This document shows positions 20,645-29,547 of a stretch of 64,000 bases of DNA, in pieces. Position numbers and translations under genes: made by a program. Source of the stretch: Actinomadura latina NBRC 106108 (GTDB taxonomy: Bacteria; Actinomycetota; Actinomycetes; Streptosporangiales; Streptosporangiaceae); NCBI RefSeq assembly GCF_001552195.1, contig NZ_BCQS01000016.1:1-64000 (forward strand), given 5' to 3'. The notes beneath the pieces were generated by a model. It saw only the letters and a list, made by a program, of their open reading frames with translations. It did no database searches and was not told where the DNA came from. Numbering within the stretch: the stretch's first letter is position 1; each line of letters opens with the position of its first letter.

Positions 20645-21490
20645 TCAGGACGGCTTCGCGGTGACCTCGGCGTCGGCGGCGTAGGCCGCGTCACGGCGGG
20701 CCTCGAACGCGGCAAGCCGCTCACGGAGCGCGGACGTGACGTTCTCGTAGGCGTCGGAGTTGAGCAGCAGCCGAAGCGGCGGGTCGTCGGAGAGCGCGGC
20801 CTCGATCGTCGCGTGTGCGACGCCGGACTGGCTGGCGGGCATGTCCTCCACCGGCGGTGACGGGGTGTCCGCCGGGCCGCCCCGGTAAGGGGCGCTGAGG
20901 GGGACGCGTTCCGCGGCGTCGTAGAAGCTCGTCCGGACCATGCCGGGCTCGACCAGGATCGTCTTGATGCCGAAGGGCTCGACCTCTAGCGCCAGAGCTT
21001 CGAAGTACCCTTCGATGCCCCATTTCGTCGCGTGGTAGATGCCGAACTTCGGAAACGCGATGTGCCCGCCCATGCTGGACATCTGCACGAGCACCCCGCC
21101 GCCCTGCTCCCGCAGGTGCGGAACGACCCGCCGCGCCAGGTGGATGGACGCCGTCAGATTCGTGGCGATCGATCGCTCCACCTGGTCGTCGGTCAGGTCC
21201 TCGGCGACCCCCAGCACACCGAAGCCGGCGTTCGAGACGACCACGTCGATCCGTCCGAGATCGGCGAACGCCGTGCCGACCACCGTGTCGAGTTGGGCGG
21301 TGTCGGTGACGTCGAGCCGGTACCGGCGCAACCGGTCGCCGTACTCGGCGGCCAGATCGTCCAGCTGCTCGGGCCTCCGCAGTGTCGCGGCGACGCGGTC
21401 CCCGCGCGCGAGGATCCGCTCCGCGAGTTCGCGGCCGATGCCGCGCGAAGCGCCGGTGATGAACCAGGTCTTCGAACCGTGTGAGCTCAT
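20645..21490 (-). CDS. SDR family oxidoreductase
   Basis: This is a 281-residue classical short-chain dehydrogenase. The cofactor motif is TGASRGIG near the start, then NAG (VVSNAGFG). The catalytic Ser-Tyr-Lys are in QMSSMGGH and IYHATKWGIEGY. Arginines after the first strand suggest NADP(H). ATG 21490 (MSSHGSK) is preferred over the upstream in-frame codon. It is convergent with the flavoprotein gene. The substrate is unknown. Confidence 0.88.
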   Translation of the reverse strand: MSSHGSKTWFITGASRGIGRELAERILARGDRVAATLRRPEQLDDLAAEYGDRLRRYRLDVTDTAQLDTVVGTAFADLGRIDVVVSNAGFGVLGVAEDLTDDQVERSIATNLTASIHLARRVVPHLREQGGGVLVQMSSMGGHIAFPKFGIYHATKWGIEGYFEALALEVEPFGIKTILVEPGMVRTSFYDAAERVPLSAPYRGGPADTPSPPVEDMPASQSGVAHATIEAALSDDPPLRLLLNSDAYENVTSALRERLAAFEARRDAAYAADAEVTAKPS

Positions 21491-21634
21491 CCCGCAAGCC
21501 TTCACCCCGGAGCGTGCTCCAGGTCAAGTCAAGCCATGGACAGACGGAAGAACGTCGCCGTCTCAAGAGGGGATGAATGCTGAAACGACCGGCCGTAGGG
21601 TGGTCACGGTCTGACCGCTGACGGAGGGGCTGTC

Positions 21635-21970
21635 GTGGCGATGGTGAAGAAGGGGTCCCGGCGCATCACGGTCGACGGGACCGAATACCGCTGGAAGGTA
21701 CGCGGGCGTCCGACGTACTGCCAGGGGTTGGCGTGGTCGCCCCTGGTCTTCGCGGTCGAGCATCGCGAGCGACCGGGAGCCCGGCTGGTGGTGTCGTTGC
21801 CGTGCGCGCACCCGAGCAACTGGATGCCGGCCCCGGCGGGCGTCGTGCTTCCGCGGACCGTGGCATCGGCCATCAGATCGGCTGTGCAGGCCGGGTGGAC
21901 CCCAGCCCTCCCGGGACCCGTCCGGCATATGGAACTGGACGACTCAGCGGTCGTCCCCTGCGCGAACTGA
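21635..21970 (+). CDS. conserved actinobacterial hypothetical protein
   Basis: This 111-residue protein starts KKGSRRITVDGTEYRWKVR and continues LPCAHPSNWM and VASAIRSAVQAGWTPALPG. This pattern recurs in actinomycete hypotheticals of unknown function. GTG 21635 (GGAGGGG upstream) or ATG 21641 is the start. The last 27 bp overlap the convergent hydrolase gene. Confidence 0.7.
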   Translation: MAMVKKGSRRITVDGTEYRWKVRGRPTYCQGLAWSPLVFAVEHRERPGARLVVSLPCAHPSNWMPAPAGVVLPRTVASAIRSAVQAGWTPALPGPVRHMELDDSAVVPCAN

Positions 21971-22828
21971 GGAGTCCCCGCCCCGACCGCCCCTCGTGCG
22001 ATCGAGGGTCAACCTCCCGACGGTCTCCCAATCGGCGCGGTCGAGCCCGTGGCCGGCGCCCTTGAGCGGCACGAAGTCGGCGCCTGGAATCTCCTCGGCC
22101 AGGGCCACGCCGTGCTCCAACGGGAACATGGGATCCGCTGTCCCGTGAATGACGAGAGTGGGCGCTGCGATCGATGACAGCGGTCCCCAGTGGCGCTCGT
22201 CCTCCGGGATCGCGTTGTGGTTCTGGACCGCCTTGATGTCGCGGGCCCGCTCCACGTCACGGCGCACCAGATCCCGCACAGCGGCCTCGTCCGGCGGGCG
22301 CTCGGAGCCCGCGAGCATGACCTGGTAGCCGACGAGGTAGTCGATCACCGAGCCGGTGTCGGACCAGTCGACCCGCGCGGTCGAGATGAAGCGTCCGAAC
22401 TCCTCGGTCGGGGGCGGTAGCTCCCGGCCCCCCGGCACCGCGCGGGTGGTGCTGATGAGGACCAGCGAGAGGACGCGCCGGGGATGGTCGAGCGCGAGCA
22501 ACTGCCCGAACGCGCCGCCCGCGGACACCCCCACGACATGCGCGGCGGGGATGCCGTAGGCGTCGAGCACACGGGCGGCATCATCGACGAGATCGGAGCC
22601 CGTGTATCCGGGACGACCCATGTCGTAGGTGGTGGAACGCCCTGTGTCCCGGTGGTCGTAGCGGATGACGAAGCGTCCCCCCTCCGCGAGCCGCCGGCAG
22701 AAACCCTCGTCCCACCAGAGCATCGACGCGCCGATCCCCATGATGAGCAGGATGGGCGGGTCTCCAGGATCGCCAAAGGACTCCGTGCAGATCTCGACAC
22801 CGTCCACCGCGACCATCTGCTCCGCCAT
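21944..22828 (-). CDS. alpha/beta hydrolase (RdmC/aclacinomycin methylesterase-like)
   Basis: This is a 294-residue alpha/beta-hydrolase. The nucleophile is in VVGVSAGGAFG (Ser near 102), the acid in HGTADPMFPLEHG, and the histidine in GAGHGLDRADW. Its N-terminus (LIMGIGASMLWWDEGFCRRL, YDHRDTGRST) is like the RdmC/MhpC-type esterases of actinomycetes. ATG 22828 has GGAGG 8 nt upstream; a TTG two codons earlier is possible. It overlaps the convergent 21635 gene by 27 bp. The substrate is unknown. Confidence 0.88.
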   Translation of the reverse strand: MAEQMVAVDGVEICTESFGDPGDPPILLIMGIGASMLWWDEGFCRRLAEGGRFVIRYDHRDTGRSTTYDMGRPGYTGSDLVDDAARVLDAYGIPAAHVVGVSAGGAFGQLLALDHPRRVLSLVLISTTRAVPGGRELPPPTEEFGRFISTARVDWSDTGSVIDYLVGYQVMLAGSERPPDEAAVRDLVRRDVERARDIKAVQNHNAIPEDERHWGPLSSIAAPTLVIHGTADPMFPLEHGVALAEEIPGADFVPLKGAGHGLDRADWETVGRLTLDRTRGGRGGDSSVRAGDDR

Positions 22829-22945
22829 CTGCAACGCCTCCTGAACTCGGGAGAGGACATACCCGGCACGCTAACGGCACCGACTGACACTCTCTTCAAA
22901 GATCCACGGCCCACCCGAGGGCTCGGTCGACCGACCGGCGGGTGA

Positions 22946-23104
22946 GGCCCGTCGAGGGGTCGAGGTGATGCGGTGCAGGCTCTGGACCGGGTGGTAGGCC
23001 CCGACTCGGAGCTGGAGCAGCTCTGGGACGAGGGCGATGGCGGGGAGGAATGGCGCGCGGAGATCAGCTGACTGCGTCTGGTGCTTTCCGAACACCCGGA
23101 GTGA
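22946..23104 (+). pseudogene. remnant of a DUF4259 gene
   Basis: Read in one frame, codons from 22973 give AVQALDRVVGPDSELEQLWD and then EWRAEIS, an in-frame TGA (23069-23071), and LRLVLSEHPE before a second stop. This matches the conserved C-terminal end of DUF4259 proteins as I recall them. The N-terminal two thirds is absent, as a stop lies at 22943. It appears to be a decayed gene tail. Confidence 0.55.
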
Positions 23105-23462
23105 TCTCATCGGCGCGATGCATCGGGGGCTCCGGACGGGTTCGACGATCTGCAAGCAGGGGCACCTGGACACCAGGTGACCTGACTTCCTGTCGGCGGA
23201 CCGGGCGCGGCCATGCACAACTACCCGAACTACCGAACCGATGGCAGAGGCCGAGGACTTCGGGACGATCAAGAAGGCTGGACGGCCGCCCTCCAGTACA
23301 TGGGGGAGTGCCGTGATCGCTTCTACGCTAGCGCGGGGCGTGATCTCGGCATGGCCGGCCCGCTTCCACCGTCCGGCCGCTGGCCTCGCACATGGCGTCG
23401 GGATGAACTCGCTCAATGACCCCGCCCAGTGCGCTGTCCACGAACGCCGCCCGGTCGAAGCT
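23105..23462. other. gene-poor stretch
   Basis: Open frames here (23213-23419 plus, 22871-23416 minus) have no recognisable domain and no Shine-Dalgarno, and they lie beside a decayed gene. I see no supported gene. The sequence may be further debris from the DUF4259 locus. Confidence 0.4.
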
Positions 23463-23526
23463 CGTTGAGTTGCGGCGTGTTGCCCTTTCCGACGCGTTCA
23501 TAAGGGCAACACGCCGCAAGTCAACG
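23463..23526. repeat. 25-bp near-perfect inverted repeat
   Basis: Arms 23463-23487 and 23502-23526 match at 24 of 25 positions around a 14-nt loop. It is far longer than typical local terminators and lies between the degraded gene and the DUF397 gene. It may be a strong bidirectional terminator or a palindromic repeat element. Confidence 0.85.
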
Positions 23527-23568
23527 CACCTGTTGAATGCGTGCCGGTGGCTTGGAACCCCCAGCAGA

Positions 23569-23772
23569 TCAGGGGAGGTCATGGGTTCCTGTCTTGATCG
23601 CGTTGAGGAGAGCTGACCACTCGGCGGCGGTGAGGGCGAGGACGGGGCCGGTCGGGTTCTTGGAGTCGCGGATCGCGAGCTCGTCGCTGAACTGCGCGAC
23701 CTCCACGCAATCTGCTCCCTGTGCTGAACGAGAACTCTTACGCCATAGGGGTTCGCTATTTTTAGTGCTCAT
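23569..23772 (-). CDS. DUF397 domain protein
   Basis: This 67-residue protein shows the DUF397 pattern: LWRKSSRSAQGADCVEVAQF, then LAIRDSKNPTGPVLALTAAE and W. Its ATG at 23772 overlaps the end of the XRE regulator gene by 11 bp. In actinomycetes DUF397 proteins are encoded beside DUF5753-type XRE regulators and are thought to antagonise them, as in the whiJ-like loci. Confidence 0.9.
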   Translation of the reverse strand: MSTKNSEPLWRKSSRSAQGADCVEVAQFSDELAIRDSKNPTGPVLALTAAEWSALLNAIKTGTHDLP

Positions 23773-24670
23773 CGATACCAATATGCCGCTTTCGATGCAG
23801 CTTGGCCAAGTCGGAGATCATGGTGAGTGACTCGTCGGCCCCGAGGGCCGCCATTGCCAGCTGGTTGAACGCGAGCGAGTAGGTGTGAACCTGCGCATCG
23901 TCCTCGACGTACAGCGCGCTGGTCAATCCATCGATGTAGACGATGTCTGGCATGTGATGCTCGGGGAACTCCATATGGGCGAAGGCTCCAGTCGTTGCAG
24001 GGTGGGCGCCTGCGGGGAAGGGGAGTACCTGAATCATCACATTGGGATGCTCGGAGATGCTGAGCAGGTGATCACACTGCCTGGCCATCACTTCTGGACC
24101 GCCGATCGTACGTCTGAGGGCCGCTTCATCGATGATCGACCACACTCGGAGCGGTTCGGGTTCTTGGCGTGTGATGAGTGTCTGCCGTGTTCTGCGGACT
24201 TCTACCCGGCGATCGACCTCCGAGAGCGGTGCGAACTGCATAAGGCCCACTCGGATGATCTCGTGGGCGTACTCCTCGGTCTGTAGGAGCCCGTTGATCA
24301 TCAGGGCGTTGTAGCAGCGGAGGGACTTGGCTTCGGCTTCGAGTTCGATGTAGGCCGCGTAGTCGGTGTGGATCGTGTCGGCGTAGGCGTCCCACCAGCC
24401 GCGTTGGCGTGCCGTCCGGGTCAGGGCCAGCAGTGCTTCGCGCTTCTCGGCCGGGACGCCGTAGAGGTCGCAGAGTTGGTTCACGTCCGAGGTCTTGATG
24501 CCCTGGGCCGCCGTCTCGATGCGCGACAGCTTCGGGGCGGACCATCGTCCCCCGCACTGCACCTGTAGCTCGGCGGCGACCTGGTCCAAGCGCATGGTCG
24601 AGCGTTCGCGCAGGCGGCGCAGTTCGGCGGCGAGCTTGCGCTCCCGGATCGTGGGGCGGCGTTCAGGCAT
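23762..24670 (-). CDS. XRE-family regulator with DUF5753 domain (WhiJ-like)
   Basis: This is a 302-residue regulator. The helix-turn-helix lies at about residues 15-70 (LRRLRERSTMRLDQVAAEL, WSAPKLSRIETAAQGI). The DUF5753 effector domain follows (LQTEEYAHEIIR, RRVEVRRTRQTLI, ALRRTIGG, VLPFPAGAHP). This pairing with DUF397 is characteristic of actinobacterial developmental regulators. It is divergent from the ATPase gene over a 170-bp gap. CACACT lies 6 nt before the ATG. Confidence 0.92.
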   Translation of the reverse strand: MPERRPTIRERKLAAELRRLRERSTMRLDQVAAELQVQCGGRWSAPKLSRIETAAQGIKTSDVNQLCDLYGVPAEKREALLALTRTARQRGWWDAYADTIHTDYAAYIELEAEAKSLRCYNALMINGLLQTEEYAHEIIRVGLMQFAPLSEVDRRVEVRRTRQTLITRQEPEPLRVWSIIDEAALRRTIGGPEVMARQCDHLLSISEHPNVMIQVLPFPAGAHPATTGAFAHMEFPEHHMPDIVYIDGLTSALYVEDDAQVHTYSLAFNQLAMAALGADESLTMISDLAKLHRKRHIGIDEH

Positions 24671-24840
24671 GTACTGAGTGTGCCGTGTCCGCTACGCCTG
24701 CGGGGCGATTCTCCAAGATCGTTCGCAGTGAAGGATGGAATTTTTCATTTCTCCTTGCGATCACTGCCTGTTCTGGAGCACGATGCGTCGCGTCGCCGAC
24801 ACGGAGAGTGGCTCTCGGTTGTGGATCAGGGAGAGGTGAG
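24671..24840. promoter_or_regulatory. divergent promoter region of the whiJ-like locus
   Basis: The 170-bp gap includes an AT-rich patch near 24738-24752 (GGAATTTTTCATTTC) and imperfect AAGGA/TCCTT symmetry around it. It is a plausible binding site for the XRE regulator. No precise -10 is assigned for the plus strand. Confidence 0.35.
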
Positions 24841-25626
24841 GTGTCGGATATGTCCAGCGCTGCCGGGGTGGTTCGGCTGGGTGGGTGTGCGGTGTGGGCG
24901 TTGCCGGCGGAGGCTCGGTGCGCTCGGGTGGCGCGGGAGGTCGTCCGGGAGACGCTCGGGGCGTTGCCGCTGCCCGAGGGGATGGTGGACGACGCGGTCA
25001 CGATGGTTTCCGAGTTGGCCACCAATGTGTTCGCGCATGCGTTGGGTGGGCGGGCGCTCGCGATCATGCCTACGGCCGGGCTGCCGGAGGTGCAGATCTA
25101 CGGGCAGGGGCGCGGGACGGAGGTCGTTGTGCGTGTCTTCGACTCTGCGGCCTGGTGTGGGACGGTGCGGTCCGGGGCGGGCCTTCGTCCGCCGGTGGAT
25201 GCTGAGGGTGGCCGCGGGCTTGAGCTGGTCAATGCCCTGGCCGTTGAGCACCGGGGGCGATGGGGTGCGCATCGGAGCCGGTCGATGCTGGGGTCCGTGC
25301 CGGTTTCCGGGAAAGTCGTCTACTTCGCGCTGCCTGCGGCCGTGGCGTGGAGTCCGCCTCGGCGGGACTGCCATGAAGCGGCTCGGGAGTTGCGGCGGTT
25401 GCTCGGGGTGCGGGGGATCGGGCCGCTGCATCTGAGTGAGGGGTGGCGGATGGCAGTGCTCTCAGTGCGGGCGGAGATCACTGTCTGGGTGCGGGACGAG
25501 ACGTTCTTCGTCACCCTGCCGGAGGCCGGTGCCCTCTGCCGTCCGGTCTGCGACGTCGTCGAGGTGGCGGAGACGATCGTCCGGTGCAACGAGGATCTCA
25601 ATGCCCGGGTGCGGCCGGTGGTGTGA
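24841..25626 (+). CDS. anti-sigma-like ATP-binding protein (HATPase_c_2)
   Basis: This is a 261-residue protein. The N-terminal 130 residues resemble the short RsbW-type kinases found next to DUF397/XRE pairs: VSELATNVFAHALGG (N-box) and GRGLELVNALA (G-box). The C-terminal half (from LRRLLGVRGIGPLHLSEG) is not recognised. GTG 24841 or ATG 24850 is the start, behind GAGAGGTGAG. The third member of the whiJ-like triad, it may bind the regulator or a sigma factor. The canonical kinase residues are weakly conserved. Confidence 0.8.
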   Translation: MSDMSSAAGVVRLGGCAVWALPAEARCARVAREVVRETLGALPLPEGMVDDAVTMVSELATNVFAHALGGRALAIMPTAGLPEVQIYGQGRGTEVVVRVFDSAAWCGTVRSGAGLRPPVDAEGGRGLELVNALAVEHRGRWGAHRSRSMLGSVPVSGKVVYFALPAAVAWSPPRRDCHEAARELRRLLGVRGIGPLHLSEGWRMAVLSVRAEITVWVRDETFFVTLPEAGALCRPVCDVVEVAETIVRCNEDLNARVRPVV

Positions 25627-25639
25627 GGGAGAGACGGAC

Positions 25640-25667
25640 GAGGCCCCGGGAGCCGTCCCGGGGCCTC
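25640..25667 (+). terminator. terminator between the ATPase gene and parC
   Basis: A perfect 12-bp stem (GAGGCCCCGGGA/TCCCGGGGCCTC) with a GCCG loop lies between two convergent stop codons and is followed by TTC. Confidence 0.85.
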
Positions 25668-25673
25668 TTCGCG

Positions 25674-28178
25674 TCATTCTTCGGTTGTTCCGTTTTCTTC
25701 TGGGGCGGGGCCTATGGGACCGCTGATGGAGACGATGGGGCTGTCCAGGGGGTCGCCGGAGCCGTCTCGGCGGCCCATGGTGACGTTCAACATCGCCGGC
25801 TTGCCGTTGGCGGCCGCCGCGCGGAGCGGCGTCGGGGCGGCCCATGCCTGGAGCAGGACGTCCTCGCCCTTGAGGAAGCGGTGGGCCCGGACGCCGCCCG
25901 TCGCGCGGCCCTTGGGCGGGAAGTCGGCGAAGTCGGCCAGCTTGATCGCGCCCGTCTGGGTGCCGGGGAGTGCCGAGGACGAGCCCGAGACCGTGATCAC
26001 GCGGGCCTCGCGGGCCGGGTCCAGGGCGCCGAACCACATGACGCTCGCGCCCGCACCGAGCTTGATTCCCGCCATGCCGCCTGCGGCCCGGCCCTGCGGA
26101 CGGACGAGGGACGCGGCGAAGTGCAGGAGTTGGGCGTCGGTCGTGATGAAGACGAGGTGCTGGTCCTCGGACAGCAACTGGACGGCGCCAATGACCCGGT
26201 CGCCCTCCTTGAGGCCGATGACCTCGAATTCGTCGCGGTTGGCCGGGAAGTCGGGGACCACGCGCTTGACCACGCCGTGCGCCGTCCCCAGGGCCAGGCC
26301 GCCGCCTTCTTCGCCCACGGCGGCTATGCCCACGGCGGCTATGCCCACGACTGTTTCGTCCGGTTCCAGGTCGACGTACTCGGCCACCGGGGCTCCGCCC
26401 GCCAGGGACGGGGGTGTCGCTGAGGGGGGCAGCGTCGGCAGGTCCAGGACGTCTATGCGGATCATCCGGCCGTGGGACGTCACCGCACCCACCTGGCCCC
26501 GGGCTGTCGCGGGGACCACCGAGGTCAGGACGTCGTGCTGGGCACGCGGGCCGCTGTCGGGCAGGGGCGACGCGTCATGGGTGCGGGCCATGAGCCCGGT
26601 GGACGAGAGCAGCACCGTGCACGGGTCGTCCGCCACCTCAAGGGGGACGGCCGTGGCCGCCGTCTGGCCCGAGGATTCGAGGAGGATCGTCCGCCGGGGG
26701 GTGTTGAACTCCTTGGTGACGTCGGCCAGCTCCTTGGAGACCACGCCGCGGAGCTTCTTCTCCGACTCCAGGATCGCGGTCAGGCGGGCGATCTCCTTGG
26801 CGAGCTGCTCCTTCTCCTTCTCCAGTTCGAGGCGGTCGTACCGGGTGAGGCGCCGGAGCGGGGTGTCCAGGATGTACTGCGCCTGGATCTCCGACAGTTC
26901 GAAGATCTGCATGAGGCGCTGCTTGGCCTGGGCGGCGTCGTCGCTCTGCCGGATGACCTGGATGACCTCGTCGATGTTCAGCAGCGCCACGAGCAGACCG
27001 TCCACCAGGTGGAGGCGGTCTTCGCGCTTCTTGCGGCGGAACATCGAGCGCCGGCGGACGACCTCGATGCGGTGGTCGACGTAGACCTGCAGCATGTCGC
27101 GCAGGCCCAGGGTGCGGGGCTGGCCGTCGACCAGGGCGACGTTGTTGATGCCGAACGTCTCCTCCATCGGCGTCAGCCGGTAGAGGTCGGCCAGGACGGC
27201 CTCCGGGTTGAAGCCGTTCTTGATCTCGATGACCAGGCGGAGGCCGACCATGCGGTCGGTGAGGTCCTTCAGGTCCGAGATGCCCTGGATCTTCTTGTTG
27301 TTGACCAGTTCCTTGATCTTGGCCTTGACGCGCTCCGGCCCGACGGCGTACGGCAGTTCGCTGACGACGATGCCCTTGCGGCGGGGCGTGACGTTCTCGA
27401 TCGAGACCGTGGCGCGGGTGCGGAACGTTCCCCGGCCGCGCTCGTAGGCGTCCCGGATGCCGTCCAGGCCGACGATCTTGCCGCCGGTGGGCAGGTCCGG
27501 GCCGGGGACGAAGCGCATCAGGTCGTCGAGGGTGGCCTCGGGGTTGTCGATCAGGTACCGGGCGGCGGAGATGACCTCGCCGAGGTTGTGCGGCGCCATG
27601 TTCGTGGCCATGCCGACCGCGATGCCGGACGCGCCGTTGACGAGCAGGTTCGGGAACGCCGCCGGCAGGACCTCGGGCTCCTGCTCCTGCCCGTCGTAGT
27701 TCGGGCGGAAGTCGACCGTGTCCTCGTCGATCGACTCGACCATCAGCATCGCTTCGCGCGACATCCGGGCCTCGGTGTACCGCATGGCGGCGGGCATGTC
27801 GTCGCCGCCGAGCGAACCGAAGTTGCCGTGGCCGTCCACGAGCGGCATCCGCATCGCCCACGGCTGCGCCATCCGCACCATCGCGTCGTAGATGGCGCTG
27901 TCGCCGTGCGGGTGCAGCTTGCCCATGACCTCGCCGACGACGCGGGCGCATTTGACGTGCCCGCGGTCGGGGCGGAGCCCCATCTCGTTCATCGAGTACA
28001 GGATCCGGCGCTGGACGGGCTTCATGCCGTCGCGCGCGTCCGGAAGCGCCCGCTGGTAGATCACCGAGTAGGCGTACTCAAGGAAACTGCCGCGCATCTC
28101 GTCGGAGACATCGACGTCGACGATGTTCTCTTCGAAGTCCGGCGGAGGTGGAGGGGCTTGGGATCCGCGTCGTGCCAT
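25674..28178 (-). CDS. parC: DNA topoisomerase IV subunit A (ParC / second GyrA)
   Basis: This is an 834-residue DNA cleavage subunit. The winged helix has RDGMKPVQRRILYSM. The active-site Tyr is Tyr134 in AMRYTEARMS. The tower and coiled-coil (DRLELEKEKEQLAKEI) and a beta-pinwheel C-terminal domain follow. The start MARRGSQAPPPPP (ATG 28178) is preferred to an ATG 10 codons upstream. With parE 9 kb away it should form topoisomerase IV. A 15-bp duplication in the CTD gives VGIAAVGIAAVG. It is divergent from the hydroxy-acid oxidase gene. Confidence 0.93.
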   Translation of the reverse strand: MARRGSQAPPPPPDFEENIVDVDVSDEMRGSFLEYAYSVIYQRALPDARDGMKPVQRRILYSMNEMGLRPDRGHVKCARVVGEVMGKLHPHGDSAIYDAMVRMAQPWAMRMPLVDGHGNFGSLGGDDMPAAMRYTEARMSREAMLMVESIDEDTVDFRPNYDGQEQEPEVLPAAFPNLLVNGASGIAVGMATNMAPHNLGEVISAARYLIDNPEATLDDLMRFVPGPDLPTGGKIVGLDGIRDAYERGRGTFRTRATVSIENVTPRRKGIVVSELPYAVGPERVKAKIKELVNNKKIQGISDLKDLTDRMVGLRLVIEIKNGFNPEAVLADLYRLTPMEETFGINNVALVDGQPRTLGLRDMLQVYVDHRIEVVRRRSMFRRKKREDRLHLVDGLLVALLNIDEVIQVIRQSDDAAQAKQRLMQIFELSEIQAQYILDTPLRRLTRYDRLELEKEKEQLAKEIARLTAILESEKKLRGVVSKELADVTKEFNTPRRTILLESSGQTAATAVPLEVADDPCTVLLSSTGLMARTHDASPLPDSGPRAQHDVLTSVVPATARGQVGAVTSHGRMIRIDVLDLPTLPPSATPPSLAGGAPVAEYVDLEPDETVVGIAAVGIAAVGEEGGGLALGTAHGVVKRVVPDFPANRDEFEVIGLKEGDRVIGAVQLLSEDQHLVFITTDAQLLHFAASLVRPQGRAAGGMAGIKLGAGASVMWFGALDPAREARVITVSGSSSALPGTQTGAIKLADFADFPPKGRATGGVRAHRFLKGEDVLLQAWAAPTPLRAAAANGKPAMLNVTMGRRDGSGDPLDSPIVSISGPIGPAPEENGTTEE
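26313..26342 (-). repeat. 15-bp tandem duplication inside parC
   Basis: Two identical 15-bp units in frame (26313-26327, 26328-26342) and a partial third produce a repeated GIAAV in the C-terminal domain. Such a duplication in a conserved subunit may be strain-specific. Confidence 0.85.
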
Positions 28179-28326
28179 GCCCCACATTGTGGCCGGTCCC
28201 GGGGACATCTTTCGCCCGCCCCACCGAGTGCGCCGCCCAACTCGGGGGATTGGTGCCGTTCCGTCACCTTGGCGGACCTGGCAGATTGAGGGCGAACGCT
28301 TTCGATATCCCCAGGTGGAGGTTCCC

Positions 28327-29490
28327 TTGAGCGGTCTGGCCGACTTCCAGAACTCGATCTATCTGCAGGGCCTCGGCGACATCGTCCCCTCGCTGCCCAC
28401 GGACCTGACCAAGCTGGAGGGCCTCGCGGAGCGCTCGCTTTCGGCGCGGGCGTTCGGGTACGTGGCGGGATCGGCGGGCAGCGAGGCGACCGCGCGCGCC
28501 AATCGGGAGGCCTTCGACCGGTGGCGGATCGTGCCGCGCATGCTGCGGGACGTCGCCGACCGGGACCTGTCGGTGGACGTGCTGGGCACCTCGATGCCCT
28601 CCCCGGTCTTGCTCGCCCCCATCGGCGTCCAGTCCATCTTCCATCCGGAGGGCGAACTGGCCGTCGCGCGGGCGGCCGCGGCCGACGGGGTGCCGATCGT
28701 GCTGAGCACGGCCTCGTCGTTCTCCATGGAGGACGTGGCCGAGGCGAGCGGGGACGGGCCCCGCTGGTACCAGCTGTACTGGCCCAAGGACAGGGAGCTT
28801 GCCGTCAGCTTCCTGGAGCGGGCCAAGGCGGCCGGTTACACGGCTCTGGTGGTCACGCTCGACACGTTCACAATGGCGTGGCGTCCGCGCGACCTCAACC
28901 AGGCGTACCTTCCGTTCCTGCGCGGGATCGGTGTCGCCAACTACTTCAGTGACCCGGTCTTCCAGAAGGCTGTGGGCGGGCCCATCACGGACGCCAACAA
29001 GGACACCGCGATCCTGCACTGGGTCGCCAACTTCGGAAACCCCAGCCTGACTTGGGACGACCTCATCTTCCTGCGGGACCACTGGGACGGCCCCATCGCG
29101 CTCAAGGGCATCCAGCATCCAGATGACGCCCGCCAGGCCGTGGACGCCGGCATGGACGCGGTCATCGTGTCCAACCATGGCGGACGCCAGGTGGACGGGG
29201 CCATCGCCTCACTGGACGCCTTGCCCGGCGTCGTCGAGGCCGTCCATGACCAGGCGACCGTGCTGTTCGACAGCGGAATCCGGACGGGATCGGACGTCGC
29301 CAAGGCGCTCGCACTCGGCGCCAAGGCCGTCCTGGTCGCGCGTCCGTACGCCTATGGGCTGGCGCTCGCCGGTCAGGCGGGAGTCCAGCACGTCTTGCGT
29401 TGCCTCCAGGCTGAGTTGGAGCTGACCATGGCTCTCTCCGGGATCAGGACTCTGGAAGGACTGACCCCGGACATCCTTGTGCGCGGGTAA
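28327..29490 (+). CDS. FMN-dependent alpha-hydroxy-acid oxidase / lactate 2-monooxygenase-like
   Basis: This is a 387-residue TIM-barrel flavoprotein. LAPIGVQSIFHPEGE, RWYQLYWPKD, ALKGIQHPDDA (FMN Lys), SNHGGRQVDG (catalytic His/Arg) and FDSGIRTGSDVAKALALGAK match the family. The longer active-site region (WRPRDLNQAYLPFLRGIG) is like lactate 2-monooxygenases. TTG 28327 has GGTGGAGG 5 nt upstream; upstream codons of the open frame lack similarity. It would oxidise a 2-hydroxy acid, probably L-lactate, producing peroxide or an oxidatively decarboxylated acid. Confidence 0.88.
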   Translation: MSGLADFQNSIYLQGLGDIVPSLPTDLTKLEGLAERSLSARAFGYVAGSAGSEATARANREAFDRWRIVPRMLRDVADRDLSVDVLGTSMPSPVLLAPIGVQSIFHPEGELAVARAAAADGVPIVLSTASSFSMEDVAEASGDGPRWYQLYWPKDRELAVSFLERAKAAGYTALVVTLDTFTMAWRPRDLNQAYLPFLRGIGVANYFSDPVFQKAVGGPITDANKDTAILHWVANFGNPSLTWDDLIFLRDHWDGPIALKGIQHPDDARQAVDAGMDAVIVSNHGGRQVDGAIASLDALPGVVEAVHDQATVLFDSGIRTGSDVAKALALGAKAVLVARPYAYGLALAGQAGVQHVLRCLQAELELTMALSGIRTLEGLTPDILVRG

Positions 29491-29547
29491 CGGCCGCCAT
29501 CGCGGCGGCCGCCGGTACGTCATGGTTTTCCGGGTAGGGACACCGGC

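Noticed and set aside
22871..23416. 181-residue minus-strand ORF in the gap after the hydrolase
   Set aside because: No recognisable domain, low-quality start, and overlaps the DUF4259 remnant in another frame.
23213..23468. Two short plus-strand ORFs before the long inverted repeat
   Set aside because: No Shine-Dalgarno, no domain and unstable composition; treated as noncoding debris.
23463..23526. IS element terminal repeats
   Set aside because: The arms are only 14 nt apart with no transposase or target duplication visible.
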